The notes: a model not told the origin generated them from the sequence alone. DNA of 64,000 nucleotides from Lathyrus oleraceus (GCF_024323335.1 NC_066584.1:273273618-273337617); one strand, 5' to 3'. Shown: positions 1 to 11,201, counted from the stretch's first letter. Program-made: numbers and translations.

Positions 1-1640
1 ACTCTCTGCAATATAGGCAGTAATATTTTTTTTTGTCCCCGCATACAATTTTAACACTGAGTTTTGGATAAACCAAAAATATATATTATAAGGGGGTAAC
101 TTTTGTGCTTAGGGGAGGGATCAAATTTTTTAAACATTTCAAGGGAGGGATCAAATTTTTTTTTATAGGGGAAAAAGACCCTTTATATTTTACTTTAGTC
201 GGCCTTAAGCCCAATGCTCCTTTTTCCATCATATATCCTCGTGTAACATTGCACCCCCACCCTTTTACCTCTTTTTTATTTACTATTATTGTTAATTAAT
301 TAGTTAAAAGACTATTTAAAATCAACTTTTCTCCACACAAAAATGATTGATCAACATCAAGCGATTTTTAAAATATTCCACTAACATTTCACTCAATTTC
401 AAAGCCCTTTCACCACCAAATCAAACCATTTTCAAATGCGAATAAAATACTTGATCAACATCAAGTTCTTTTCCGCTTAATCGAAGCGTGTTGAAAATAT
501 TTTTCTCAATTAAATCGATTAAAAAAGAATTGGGATGGACATAATATCTTCTCTATTTCCCGAGTATTTGAGTGCTAGTCATAGTTAGCTTGTGTTTGAA
601 TACTTGTCTTTCGTTCAAAACAAAATAATTAACCAAATTTAGTTTGGTCTTTATTAGATGGAAAAGTATTGGGGCATACAAAATATCTTCTCTTTTCTCC
701 GAGTATTTGAGTGATAACCGTACTTAGCTCTTGTTCGAATACCCGTCTTCCGTTAAGGACTTACGACTTAATCCGGCTCACAAATTTCATAAATAATATG
801 GACGAAAAAGGATTGGTTTGGACGTAATATCTTCTCTCTTCCTCGACTATGTGAGTGCTAGCCATAATTAGCTCTTGTTCAAATACTCGGCATCCACCTA
901 AAATAAACTTAACCAATCAAATCTCATTTCCACCTTAGCGTGATGTCAAAACCTTTATACCAACGAAAGATGCTTCGTCTATTCCGTGACGATGCAAACA
1001 AAGCTTCGTTCCTACCATGCACAAGAAGTAAGAAAGTTTTTCGCTCGAATGCAATGAGAACATAAATTTGTGAGATTCCAGGTTATGTTGTCCATTCTGA
1101 TGTGATGTTACTGTTCATTTCTCCATGTTTTGGAAAGAAAACAATGGTTTCCGCTCGAATGTGACTAAGTACTTTTGAAACATCGACCAACCAACAAGCA
1201 TTTGCTATCCAAAACCACGTAGCCTTGAGTTCCTCATCGCCCTAGTGATACGTAGGAGCGAGATTCAACGTCTCATCAGACACCTTAATAAAAAACTTAT
1301 TTTTTAGTCTTTTTCTTTTTCTTTTCCAATTTTTAATAACTAGAAGAAAACAAACGAAAGCTAACACTCATTCACAAAGCTAACTAAATAGTTCATTTTA
1401 AGTACAACAGATGTGAGAGATGCTAATACTTTCCTCTCCTATAACCGACTCCCAAACTCAAATTTGGTTGCGGTGACCATTTTATTTTTCTTTAGAGATT
1501 TTATCGATATTTTCGGTTTTCTTTTAGAATAAATAAATCTCAATGACAACTCTGTTATTACTTCGAGCGTTAGAACGCTCGTGGTATTTTTTGCACCATA
1601 ACAATACCATATAAGATAATTAGAATATCCCTTTCTCATT
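1..1640 (+). repeat. 3' part of an Ogre/Tat-like LTR (relic)
   Basis: No gene is seen. The stretch ends with a block found again at three other places in the window (near 34350-34548 on +, and 48900-49120 and 54620-54780 on -): a phrase of the type gctaatacyttcc, then accgactccc, a short spacer, and a GGYGRCAACTCTG-like motif (here tgacaactctgtt at 1541-1560). That order is characteristic of the downstream end of legume Ogre/Tat LTRs. A perfect 8-bp inverted repeat (CGAGCGTT / AACGCTCG, 1564-1581) follows the motif. Positions 105-180 hold two copies of a gggagggatcaaattttt phrase. The exact LTR end is not resolved; no primer site is recognisable after it. Assignment is by motif resemblance, so moderate. 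Confidence 0.5.
531..905 (+). repeat. Three degenerate tandem units of about 140 bp
   Basis: A phrase aatatcttctct, followed by cgagtatttgagtgctag, a tagttagct-like segment and ttgttcgaatac, begins near 543, 682 and 826. Spacing is 139 and 144 bp. The copies differ at many positions, so this is an old internal duplication within the LTR. Confidence 0.65.
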
Positions 1641-2880
1641 CATATGAATAGAATATACTTTAATGTATAACGTTTGATCATTATAATATAACATAATTAC
1701 ATAAAACTAATTCCGGCAAATTATAACAAAGTATTATATTCTATCAATATCATCCAAAAAAAAGTTATTTTAGAAAAAACATACACACATATAAAACAAA
1801 ATCTTTCCAATATTCTTTTTTCTTTTTTCTTTTTTCTTTTTTCAATTTTTAAACAATATTTTTCTGTATTTGACTAAGATTATTTATTTAATTACCGGTG
1901 CATGCAAATGCTTTATAAGCTAATATCAATCCACAATTGAAGTTCTATCTACTTCATAATCTAACACAAATAATCTTTATAAGCTAATTCATCTTTAAAT
2001 ATTTCTACATTTTAATATTATAAATAACTTTTAACATTTTCAAGAGTTTTATTTTAACCTAACAGTCATTTCATATTAGTGGCCGATGATTTTCTAAGCA
2101 AGTGTATAATATGGTCGAAATAATAAAATAATATGTTTCTATAAGAATTGTAAATCCGAATAAGGTAACAAACAATAAAATTTAAAATAAATAACACGGC
2201 GGTTTTCAATTATGATCGATATGAAAAACAAGCACAATAAGAAATTCTAAGTAAAATTTTGATAAAAAAAATAATTGTTAGATCTTTAATTTGAAGTCCC
2301 TAATTATATATGTTGATGAATGTGTATTACATAAATAATAATTACACTATAATTTTACGGCGAATTAATAAGATCACTACATTCAATTCCTAGATGTACA
2401 ACTCACTAATTTAGACGGTAATTTTCTAACTCCTTAGGCAAATTCTAAGTTAAACTAGACATTTTAAGTTCGTTAACTCTAAACCCACAAACTTATAATT
2501 ACCTATTCCTTGTTAATTACTAAATCGAACAATTTCCCTAATTCAGATCGGTAGGTTTATGGTCAATAATCCTTACTCATCTAAAATTACTTTGCACACT
2601 AGTCAATACACAAAGAGAAGTAAGAGAAAGAGCAATTGAATAAAAATTATAACATAAAAGTATTTAAATAATCTCAAATATTCATATGATCCAACAAAGT
2701 ACAATTAGGTTCATCTCTAAAGACCTAATAAAAAATAATTTAGCAACTCATATTGAAATTAACAATTACCATGAGTTGATAAGAATAATTCATGAAAATC
2801 AATAGAAAATAAGCTCTCCAATAACTTCAATGTTCTCCAAAATCGTTGTCAAATTCTCCAAGTTGTCTCTCTAAGACCCT
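1641..2880. other. AT-rich stretch, no gene recognised
   Basis: Only short stop-rich frames occur here. 2280-2880 has the texture of LTR or UTR sequence (repeated ctaattagg/ccctaatt-type phrases) but nothing that allows a family call. No tRNA or structured RNA was seen. Confidence 0.5.
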
Positions 2881-4388
2881 AATTTTGACCCTAAGATCCC
2901 CCATGGCATCATATCATTGCTCATTGCATTGCCTCAAGGATCATATCATGTGTGGCTCCTTAAACCTTGGGTTGGGACTAGTGTGAGTTGGTTTGAGACC
3001 ACCAAGCATGTTTGAATTGTATATTATTTCTTTTCTTATTTTTTTTACTAACCAAAAGCACAAAAATATGTCACTAACTTGTTTTGTTTTGAAGCTCAAG
3101 CAATCATGAGATCCCTTGCTCCTATGAGGCCCCTATGCTCAATGAAGTGGCTAGATGGAGATGAAATCAAGCATGACAATGGTTCCAAAATCTATAAATC
3201 ATCATATATGCCTCCCAAGCATCTCAATTTGCCAATTTGATCAAGATAAACCAAAGGGCTTGAGGCTTGTTTCCCAAGGAAACCCTAATTCAAGTGTGCA
3301 TTGACTGTGCCTTGCTCATGAAGCAAACTCAATCTATGATCAAATTCAATCAAGGGAAGTTCTTTAATTCATCATTTTATACATATATGAGCTTATGTGA
3401 GTGTCCTCAATCATTCATTCATCAAGATTTGAAGTTTGGACTTGAGAAGTTGACCAGTCAAGTCATCTGACCAAATTGAAATCCACTGAGACCTAACTTT
3501 TGATGTGTTTGTCAAATGAAGATGACCCCAAGATAAACAATGTTCTTAATAACCATATGAACAACTTTCATGTTCACCAAAAATCCATTTGAAACTTGGA
3601 AGGTCATCATTCATTTCAAAACATTATAAGTCATTTTGACTGAAACCCTAATTTTAGGTCAACTTCCCAAGGACCTAACTTCTTCATTTTTCATGATTTT
3701 GAGGTGAGACCAATTTCATTGGAAATATTAAGATGTCTAATTCAAATGTTATGGTGGATAAAATTTCATAAGCCTAAAAGAAGTACATGTGCTAATACAA
3801 AATATTATAGGTCACTTTGTACCAAAGCCATTGAATCTTGAAAAAGTCCAACTTCAAGTGCTCATAACTTTATCCTCAAAAATCCAAATTATGCAAATAG
3901 TAAGTCCAAATTGAGAATCTTGAAAATATCTACAACTTTTATGTTGGATATTTTTCCATTGGAGGCTTGCATCATTGAAACAACAGGGCTTGAAGTTGGT
4001 CATTTGTGGCAAATTTTTCAAAGGCATGTTTTGTACCTCAAACTTCATGACCAGTTTTCATAATTTTAAAAACTCCAAATGGATTTTTTTCCAACATAAC
4101 TTTTGTTCCTTATGTCAAGACCTTTCCAACCATTACTCACATGCCTATGTTTGAAATTTCCATATGGGACTTTCGAAGAAGGGAACATTTGTGACCATTT
4201 ATGCATTCCACATGAAATCTTCATGCACAAGAAAATACCATTCAAATCACACGTCCATTTCCATTTGGTATGTGTTCAGCATTCATTTCCATCAACTTTT
4301 GAGCCTCACATGCGCCTGTACAGGCCCATGCATGGAGGACCCAAAGCTTCATGCACACGAGTTTGGCACACTTTGCTTGCAGCTGCAT

Positions 4389-4397
4389 CTATAAATA
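4389..4397 (+). promoter_or_regulatory. TATA box of the Ogre/Tat-like LTR
   Basis: CTATAAATA, followed after about 30 bp by a pyrimidine-rich tcatttctcatcc stretch suited to a transcription start. It is the best core promoter in this LTR. The Athila-like insertion at 4625 lies about 230 bp downstream, so transcription from it would now enter that element from its 3' LTR side, antisense to it. Confidence 0.5.
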
Positions 4398-4619
4398 CCA
4401 TGCTTGCTTCATTCATTTCTCATCCTTGAATCAACCTAAAGCTCTGCAGAATTGGAAACCCAACCATAACAAAGGAATTCTCATTTTTAATTTCTCATTT
4501 CAAGTTTGAATTTCAACAAAATCAGTTGATCTTCAATACTAATTCCTTAGCCTTGCATTCACATCATACCTCAAGATCAAGTTGGAAGCAAGAGATTGAG
4601 TGGACCGTGCTGTTTAAAG

Positions 4620-4624
4620 CTGCA
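4620..4624. repeat. Target-site duplication CTGCA (left)
   Basis: CTGCA immediately before the LTR base TGATCGGG at 4625. The same five bases follow the other LTR at 28631-28635. A 5-bp duplication is the normal size for Ty3/gypsy insertion. Confidence 0.9.
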
Positions 4625-6053
4625 TGATCGGGAAAATAGCAAGTGTACTATTTTGCCTTTTATAGTAATAATGGGGAAATTCCCCGAATGTCGATCTCAA
4701 GGACTGCACGTTAGTATTGAGTTTAAATTATCATTCAATTAAACAAAAAGTATTAATTTGGTTTTTGAGTGTAAAAAGAAAATAATAAAGAAATATGAAA
4801 ATAAGGGTTTAGAGAGAAAAAGGAACAATGCTAGGGAAGGTGTATAATTTATCCCTGTAACAACTCTGAGTTACTATTGCATCAACAAATATCAATTACT
4901 ACCAGTTCTCAAGGGTATTTTCTCCCAAGTCCTTAGTGAGAAAACCTTTAATCAATCTACCCTAATTCCTATGTCGATAGCCAATTAGGGTGAAGTTAAG
5001 CTGTATAATATCAAGAATGCTCTGGTTCATACAGGGTATCCCTAGTCCTAGGTGATATCTAATGCAGAGTAACCTGATGAAAACCTTATCACTGGCGGTC
5101 CAGCCTAAGTGATAACCATAGATCAATCTCAATTGGTCCGAAAGAGAAAGCAATAAACACATCAAAAGGTTACCGTAAACAAAATATTATAAATGCAAAT
5201 GTAAACTCAACGTCATTACAATTCTAAATCAGGGACACCCCCTAGCATTGGGGGGTTTAGCTACTCATATTGTTTAAAACAAATTCAAGATAAAAATTAC
5301 ACATTACAAGTAATTGGATGACTTTGATCTTCAATCGCTCCCGCTCATGAATCTCTTCAGCTCTCTAAATGCCTTGATCTCTATAATACTTGATTGCTTC
5401 ATAATACTATATTTTGTTGTATTCCAAGATGATTTTTCCTTTGGCAGAAGACCTCTTTTTATAGTGAAAGTTCCCAGCAGCAATTGGACAGATCCAAAGA
5501 TGTCTCCACAAAGCCCGAAGAATGAAAAGCCCGAGAAAATTGGAAATATTGGGCTTGGGCTGACACGGCCCGTGTCAGCTGACACGGGTGGCCGTGTCAG
5601 CCTACTGTTTCTCCTGACACGCCCATGGCAAGCCTAACACGGGGGGGCTTCTGCCTGACACGGCCCGTGTCAGCTGACACGGGTGGCCGTGCCAGGCTAC
5701 TGTTTTCCTTCTTCTGCTTCCCTTGCCCTGACACGGCCCGTGTCAGGTGACACGGGTGGCCGTGTGAGGCCTCCTGTACCGGGGTTTTCTGCTCTTTTGC
5801 GTGTCGGTCTCTCGCACTGTCGTGTTCTGAGTTCTCTGGTGCTTCTACCTGGATCTGTCGAACAAAAACACAGCTATCCCACACATAAAATCAAGATAAA
5901 CAAAGTAAAACATAACAAAGATTAAAAATGCTTAAATAAAATAACGGAAGTAAAACTAATCGAATTGTACCTTAAATACTTGCACAGTGTATCAAATGTC
6001 TCTGTTTTGCGTCAGATCAGTAATGAAAACTTACTATTAATGGTGACTGATCA
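4625..6053 (-). repeat. 3' LTR of the Athila-like element
   Basis: 1429 bp, starting (on -) TGATCAGTCACC and ending CCCGATCA, so the ends form a short inverted repeat TGATC/GATCA. It matches 27221-28630. Relative to that copy it has about 19 extra bases inside a palindromic cluster at 5659-5697. A TATA-like CTATAAAAAG lies at 5455-5464 on -. The LTR carries several TGACACGG...CCGTGTCA inverted repeats. Confidence 0.92.
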
Positions 6054-7180
6054 CAACCCCAAACTTAGCTCATTGCTTGTCCCAAGTAATGTTTAATTAT
6101 CACTCCCCAGAATTCTTTATGCTTTCCACCACTGCTGAGGTCATTCGCGAACGTCTTCCCTTTTTCTTCCACAAGTCCTACCCAACCTCGTAAGTCATCA
6201 TTCACACTTCCACTTTAAAGCACCGTTTCACCTGTCAGCTTATTTCACATTCTCACCAATTCTCTCGGGGTTAACTGTTTACACTCATAATTCAAAGTAT
6301 GCAATATCACTCACAAGTTTGAATAGTCTCTCTTTTCTCATCACCTACACACAACACACACACTTTTTGAGGTCTTTCGGGTTGTAGCTTGGCTTGGGTT
6401 AGGGTATGGATTCAAAAAGGAAAACAAGGGGCTTTTGGGGTTTTTACCCCAAACTTAGCTTTTCAACACAGTTGGAATATATTCTCATGACTCTAAACAG
6501 GGTGAGGAAGTGTTTTTTGCCAATAGTTACATTCATGGTGTTTTAAACAAAAAAAAAATGGATATAGGCTCAAAGGGGGTTCACGAAGGATATAATAATG
6601 CGGGATGGCTAGAAAGGCCCGGGGTTAATTACAAACAACGTGCCTCAGTGTGTGTATCATGCAGTGACAGTCCCAGAGAGTCTACGCAAATTTAGAGTGA
6701 TAAAGACAAACCTGAATGACGCTCATGATGATTAATGTGTTTGGCCTTTTCTGACTCACTTGGTTTGGTTCAGCTTTGATAGGATCCACAGTGCTTCTTA
6801 ATTTGGTGCAATTGCTTTCTTACTTCGGAATGTGCAGGATACTCGTGTCGGTTAAGCTGTATATGTTGCGTCCGATCTTTATTTTCAGCAGTGTTATTTT
6901 ATGGGGAGATCCTTCACAACAAGCCATGGTGAGTGGTGTGATCTTTCATCCACTCTCAATTGTGATCATTACTTTTCCAACCTGTCAACACAGACTTGAC
7001 ACACACACTTGCAACATAATGTAAATTCAACAGACAAATTCAATCTAGAATACAAAATTAAAAAGTAAAGCTAACACAAAAACAAATTACCAATAAAAGA
7101 CATAAAATCTCCCCCACACTTGAACTCAACATTGTCCACAATGTTTGTGAACAAGCGCGGAAGAGGGAACTCATAGGGTC
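6054..7180 (-). other. 3' noncoding region and polypurine tract of the Athila-like element
   Basis: Between the env-position ORF and the 3' LTR, with no coding frame. It ends (on -) in AAGTTTGGGGTTG at 6054-6066, directly against the LTR. Segments around 6560-6700 match, in the opposite orientation, the 3' region of the nested non-autonomous element near 19140-19280: both contain an acacactgaggca phrase, ctttctagccatccc and ccttcgtgaacccc in the same order. This conservation of noncoding sequence ties the two elements together. Confidence 0.75.
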
Positions 7181-8488
7181 CTACTGAGGAGGTGGGTGCG
7201 GGAAATGCAACATCAACTGTCGCATCATGCTGCTCATCTCATCCAACATCGCACCCTGACGGGCTTGCTCGATGCCTTGTCTTTGTTGTTCGGTCCTCAA
7301 GTCACCTATCTCGGTTTGTACCCAGCTCCATTGGTCAGTTGACCAAGATGAGGAACCCGCCGTCTACTGGGTGGGTTCCTGATGCTGTGGAGCAAACTAC
7401 TCAGGAGGTGCTTGAGGGTCTTCCTCTTCTATTGTCGTTCCTTCTGCCAGGTCATCTACAAATTGCTCACCTGCATAAAAATGGTCAGTGTCGTGGCCCT
7501 CATCCGCATCGGGATCGGCGCTCACATACAGCCAATTCGCACAATCAGTGATAACCACTCTGTCCGGATCCGGCAGAGCGATGATAAACCGTTTATGAAT
7601 GAGGACGGAATAATAGGTAGGAGCAACCGCAACCATACCTTGGGAAATCAGAGCCGACATGTCATTTTTTGTATTACCTGCAATTGGCGTGTCCTCGAGT
7701 AAAACAGCCTGATACCCGAAATGCAATGCAATTTGGGTGATCATACCTCCCATGGAAATGCCTTCGGAGTTCGCTCGGCCGACTCTCCCCAGGTAGTTTG
7801 CTGCAAAGGCAACTACATTGATGGTCTTGGTTTGAGCCATCGAGTACATGAAAAATAGCTCTCTCTGAGTAGCTACTCCAGTGTTGTCGCCTCTACCGAA
7901 CAATGTGTAGGCTAAACCTTTTTGGGCGTACCTGAAACAGGGATTTTGGATGCCCGAGGCTTTCACACCTTTGGAGGAGTAATTCGTCCTCCCAGTTATG
8001 GCGATCCAGAAATCCTTAGGAGAAAACCCGTCTAGGACCACTCTGGGTCCATTCAACGGGAGTCGGAGTATAACAGCTAACTCCTCAACAGACAATTCGT
8101 GATAATTGTTAAACAATCGGAAGCGTAGGGTGCCGAAATAATACCTGGTTGTGTTAACCCACCGCTTTTCTAGTTGGAACTCCAAGGTGCTGAGGAACTC
8201 GAGAGTAATGCGTTCGTAGGTCGGTGCCTCCAAACTCATAAACTCGAGCATGCCCAAAACATGGAACATTCAGTCTACCTCAATTTTCGGCCCTAGATCG
8301 GTCAGTGTCTTCTCACACATATACCTGGTCGGCGTGAGCTTGCGCTTCCGGTGAATTTGGTAACGTCGCTCTTGCTCCGGGTTGTCAAACACAATATTGT
8401 GGGGATTAGGATTCCGGCTCGGGCACTTCCGGGACTTCGCCATCTCTGCACGTTGTTGCTTTCCGGTAAGAATTCTGTTCGAGGACAT
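7181..8488 (-). pseudogene. Athila-type ORF in the env position
   Basis: A frame of 436 codons read from ATG at 8488 to TAG at 7181-7183, interrupted only by three stops (TGA 8270-8272, TAG 7397-7399, TAG 7364-7366) and with no frameshift. It lies downstream of integrase, where Athila and Calypso elements carry an extra ORF. The central part resembles the Athila ORF-1 family (Pfam ATHILA type): it begins with a basic region, has a long mixed helical domain in the middle, then an acidic stretch near residues 340-365, and a glutamine- and methionine-rich segment near residues 395-425 suited to a coiled coil. I see no convincing signal peptide or membrane span, so calling it an envelope protein is not justified. 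Function is unknown even in intact relatives. The family match is from recognition, not a search. Confidence 0.7.
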
Positions 8489-8826
8489 TTTGGACCTGCA
8501 AAAATAACAAAATTCCGAACTTTTGAGTTAGAAAAATCCAAAACCGTGGTTGCGACCGGGACGACGAGGTGAGAAATATTTGTGAAGGGTGTTTGGGTTA
8601 TAGGTGAGTGGAACTTGGTTTCATGTAGGGTTTTTGGTAGTGAGGTGAGTGAGTTTTAATGGAGTTTGTGAGAGAGTGAGAGAAGAAGATGAAAAAGTAT
8701 GAGAGAGAATGATGATAATAGTGGTAAAATCTGATAATGATGAGTGATAAGGGAAAAAAGAGTGGTTAAGAGTGGTTTAAGTGGGTGGGCCACACGAAAA
8801 TTTAAAATTTTCAAAAAATCCGCATG

Positions 8827-9110
8827 CCTGACACGGCCGTGTCAGGCTACTGTTTTACTAATTCCTTCAACTTCTTTTACAGTGATCCTGACACGGGCCG
8901 TGTCAGGCCACTATTTTACCAAACCACCAATCAATTTTTCTTCAGTGCTCCTGACACGGGTGGCAGTGTCAGGCCACTGTTTACAAGCCTCAAAACCATT
9001 TTTCTTACAGTGCTCCTGAAATGGACCGTGTCAGTTGACACGGGTGGCTGTGTCAGGCCACTGTTTTCAAGTATTTTCCCCTCTTCTGACACGGGTGGCC
9101 GTGTCAGGCT
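8827..9110. repeat. Cluster of five ACACGG/CCGTGT inverted repeats
   Basis: Five inverted repeats at about 8827-8846, 8887-8907, 8950-8973, 9015-9057 and 9086-9108, each followed by a ctactgttt/ccactgttt phrase (the last less clearly). The first, CCTGACACGGCCGTGTCAGG, is a perfect 20-bp palindrome; the others have 1- to 4-base centres. Related motifs recur in both LTRs of this element and in the LTRs of the nested element. Confidence 0.85.
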
Positions 9111-9224
9111 GTCCTTTTGGCCGTTTTTTGGTTTTCTTGTCAGGTCAACCGTTGGTTCTTCTGGCTCCTCCTTGTAGAACCCCTGTATACCTACAGACAC
9201 ATACAACTAATTAGAATCAAAGAG

Positions 9225-9252
9225 CGTGGGTTGCCTCCCACGAAGCGCTTCG
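9225..9252 (-). promoter_or_regulatory. Conserved palindrome plus hairpin after the integrase stop
   Basis: On - the integrase stop TAA is followed within a few bases by the 12-bp perfect palindrome CGAAGCGCTTCG (9241-9252), overlapping a hairpin CGTGGG-AGGCAA-CCCACG (9225-9242). The same structure is retained at 18478-18505 and 23999-24026 in the non-autonomous element, although everything from RT through nearly all of integrase is missing there. Retention suggests a cis function in RNA (packaging, splicing or translation of the downstream ORF); which one is unknown. Confidence 0.7.
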
Positions 9253-9253
9253 G

Positions 9254-10718
9254 TTAACATCGCATGGCTCGACGGTTCTTTGTTTGCTTATGTGAGACAA
9301 TTTTTTCTATAGGACCATCCTCCTGGTCTTGTATGTAAGGTTTCACTCTCTGCCCATTTACCTCGAACGTGTCTCCGTTCGCTGGATTTCTTAGTTCAAT
9401 GGCTCCATGGGAATATACCTTTTGTATCTCAAAGGGTCCCGACCATCGGGACCTCAGTTTCCTTGGGAAGAGTTTCAACCTTGAGTTGAATAATAATACC
9501 AGTTGTCCTTCCTGAAGGTCTTTCTTCCGAATGCGCTTGTCATGCCAGGTTTTGGTTTGTTCTTTGTATATCTTGGCATTCTCATACGCTCGATTCCTGA
9601 ACTCTTCCAGCTCTTGTAATTGAAGGATCCGAGATTTTCCCGCTTTGGCCAGATCATAGTTGAGGAATTTGGTGGCCCAGAATGCCCTATGCTCAAGTTC
9701 AAGTGGCAGGTGACAAGCTTTACCATAGACTAACTGATACGGGGACATACCTATCGGTGTTTTGAACGTTGTTCGGTATGCCCAGAGTGCGTCATCGAGT
9801 TTGATTGACCAATCCTTTCTAGAGGCACTGACAGTTTTTTCTAGGATTTGCTTGATCTGCCGATTGGATACCCCAACCTGTCCACTGGTCTGGGGGTGGT
9901 ATGGAGTGGCGATTCTATGCTTGACATTGTATTTCCGCAGTAGGTTTTCCATCAATTTATTTAGGAAGTGGGTACCTTCGTCAATAATAAGTTTTCTTGG
10001 TACCCCAAACTGTGCGAAGTTACAATTCTTAAGGAAGTTGATCACCACCTTTGCATCATTCGTGGGCAGTGCAACTGCTTCCACCCATTTTGACACATAG
10101 TCCACCGCAACTAAAATGTACTGCTTTCTGAAGGAAGGTGGGAAGGGTCCCATAAAATCTATCCCCCATACATCGAACAGTTCGACTTCTAACATGGCAT
10201 TCTGAGGCATCTGGTTTCTTTTAGATATATTTCCTGTTCGTTGACATCGGTCGTACTCTTTTACCACTGCTTGGGTATCTTTGAACAGTGTGGGTCAGTA
10301 CAATCCAGATTAGAGGACTTTGGCTGCGGTTCTGTCTCCACTGAAATGTCCTCCATATTCGGAGTTATGACAGGCTTTTAAAATGCCCCTCTGCTCTTCC
10401 TCTGGAACACATCTCCTGACTAGACCATCTAATCCCTTTTTGTAAAGGAATGGATCGTCCCATACATAGAACCTGCAATCATGCAAAAACTTTTTTCGTC
10501 TGTTAGAGTCAAAGTCATCAGGTATCAGTCCACCTACCACAAAGTTCGTGTAATCAGTGAACCATGGGATATGCGTAACGGCTAGAATGCATTCGTCCGT
10601 GAACTCATCTTTGATGGGGTGTGTTTCTTCAGTTTCTTGAATCGGAGTCATCCGAGACAAGTGATCAGCAATAGTGTTTTCACTACCCTTTTTTATCTCT
10701 GATTTCTAGATCGAATTC
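9254..10718 (-). pseudogene. Integrase of the Athila-like element
   Basis: Read on - from about 10718 to the TAA at 9254-9256. The N-terminal zinc-binding region (10310-10400 area) keeps two histidines and the second cysteine, but the first cysteine of the final pair is tyrosine. Two stops interrupt it (10310-10312 and 10295-10297), and a one-base shift separates it from RNase H near 10690. The catalytic core keeps the first Asp (in a GIDFMGPF motif). The second Asp is present, but its neighbours are changed (IDEG where an S-D-G-G/N pattern is usual). The third acidic residue is glycine (GQVGVSN). The C-terminal part is complete and ends RRAMRC. The missing glutamate alone would abolish strand transfer. 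Confidence 0.88.
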
Positions 10719-11201
10719 CTATAGTAGGAGGATCCATCGCAGCAGCCTCGACTTGGATTCCTGTTTTGCATAAAGATATTTCAACGCAGCATGGTCAGTA
10801 TAAACAATTACCTTTGATCCCAGCAGATAGGATCTGAATTTGTCAAAAGCGTATACCACCGCCAGGAGTTCTTTTTCTGTGGTTGCATAGTTCATTTGAG
10901 CAGGGTTGAGTACATGGCTTGCATAGTAGATCACATGCAAGAGCTTCTCCTTGTGTTGCCCTAGTACCGCCCCCACTGCGTTATCACTTGTATCACACAT
11001 TATCTCAAAAGGAAGAGACCAATCTGGGGCAATAACTATGAGTGCTGACACCAGCTCCTTCTTCAAGGTCTCGAAGGCTTTCCTGCATTCTTTGTCAAAT
11101 AAGAACGAGGTATCTTTTACCAGTAGACTAGTCAATGGTTTGACAATCTTGGAGAAATCTTTTATGAACCTGCGATAGAAACCCGCATGTCATAAGAAGC
11201 T
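10719..11201 (-). pseudogene. RNase H region of the Athila-like element
   Basis: Continues the polymerase frame after two stops (11202-11204 and 11190-11192). It contains the RT thumb/connection ([13 protein letters not shown]) and an RNase H with the first catalytic Asp ([12 protein letters not shown]), the Glu (TTEKELLAV) and the next Asp ([11 protein letters not shown]). It ends at a TAG at 10719, where a glutamine codon is expected. In an intact element it would degrade the RNA of the RNA:DNA hybrid. Confidence 0.88.

Larger units (their letters stand above)
2881..4624 (+). repeat. Left half of a long Ogre/Tat-like LTR
   Basis: Noncoding sequence rich in phrases such as ttgaagtttggacttgagaagttgacc (3429-3455 region), typical in texture of legume Ogre LTRs. 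It contains a TATA box (4389-4397). It is cut at 4624 by the 24-kb Athila-like insertion and resumes at 28631: the 5-bp word CTGCA lies on both sides. The far end (34548) carries the Ogre/Tat LTR-end motif, which is why both halves are assigned together. The LTR start is not defined; 2881 is approximate. Confidence 0.5.
8489..9253 (-). other. Noncoding spacer between integrase and the env-position ORF
   Basis: Starts (on -) with a palindrome and hairpin (9225-9252) straight after the integrase stop, then a cluster of five inverted repeats (8827-9110), then a purine-rich leader to the ATG at 8488. In Athila relatives the downstream ORF is thought to be expressed from a spliced RNA. I did not find a splice acceptor here that I would defend. 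Confidence 0.6.

Noticed and set aside
4103..4429. 108-codon open frame on + in the Ogre/Tat-like LTR
   Set aside because: It spans the LTR's own TATA box, has no recognisable domain, and a second frame overlaps it. Chance frame in noncoding LTR.
5314..5884. Several 80-107-codon frames on both strands in the Athila LTR (repeated at 27910-28502)
   Set aside because: They run through palindromic ACACGG repeats, which keep several frames open at once. Inverted repeats, not genes.
7192..7702. Plus-strand frames of 106-119 codons
   Set aside because: Antisense shadows of the env-position Athila ORF.
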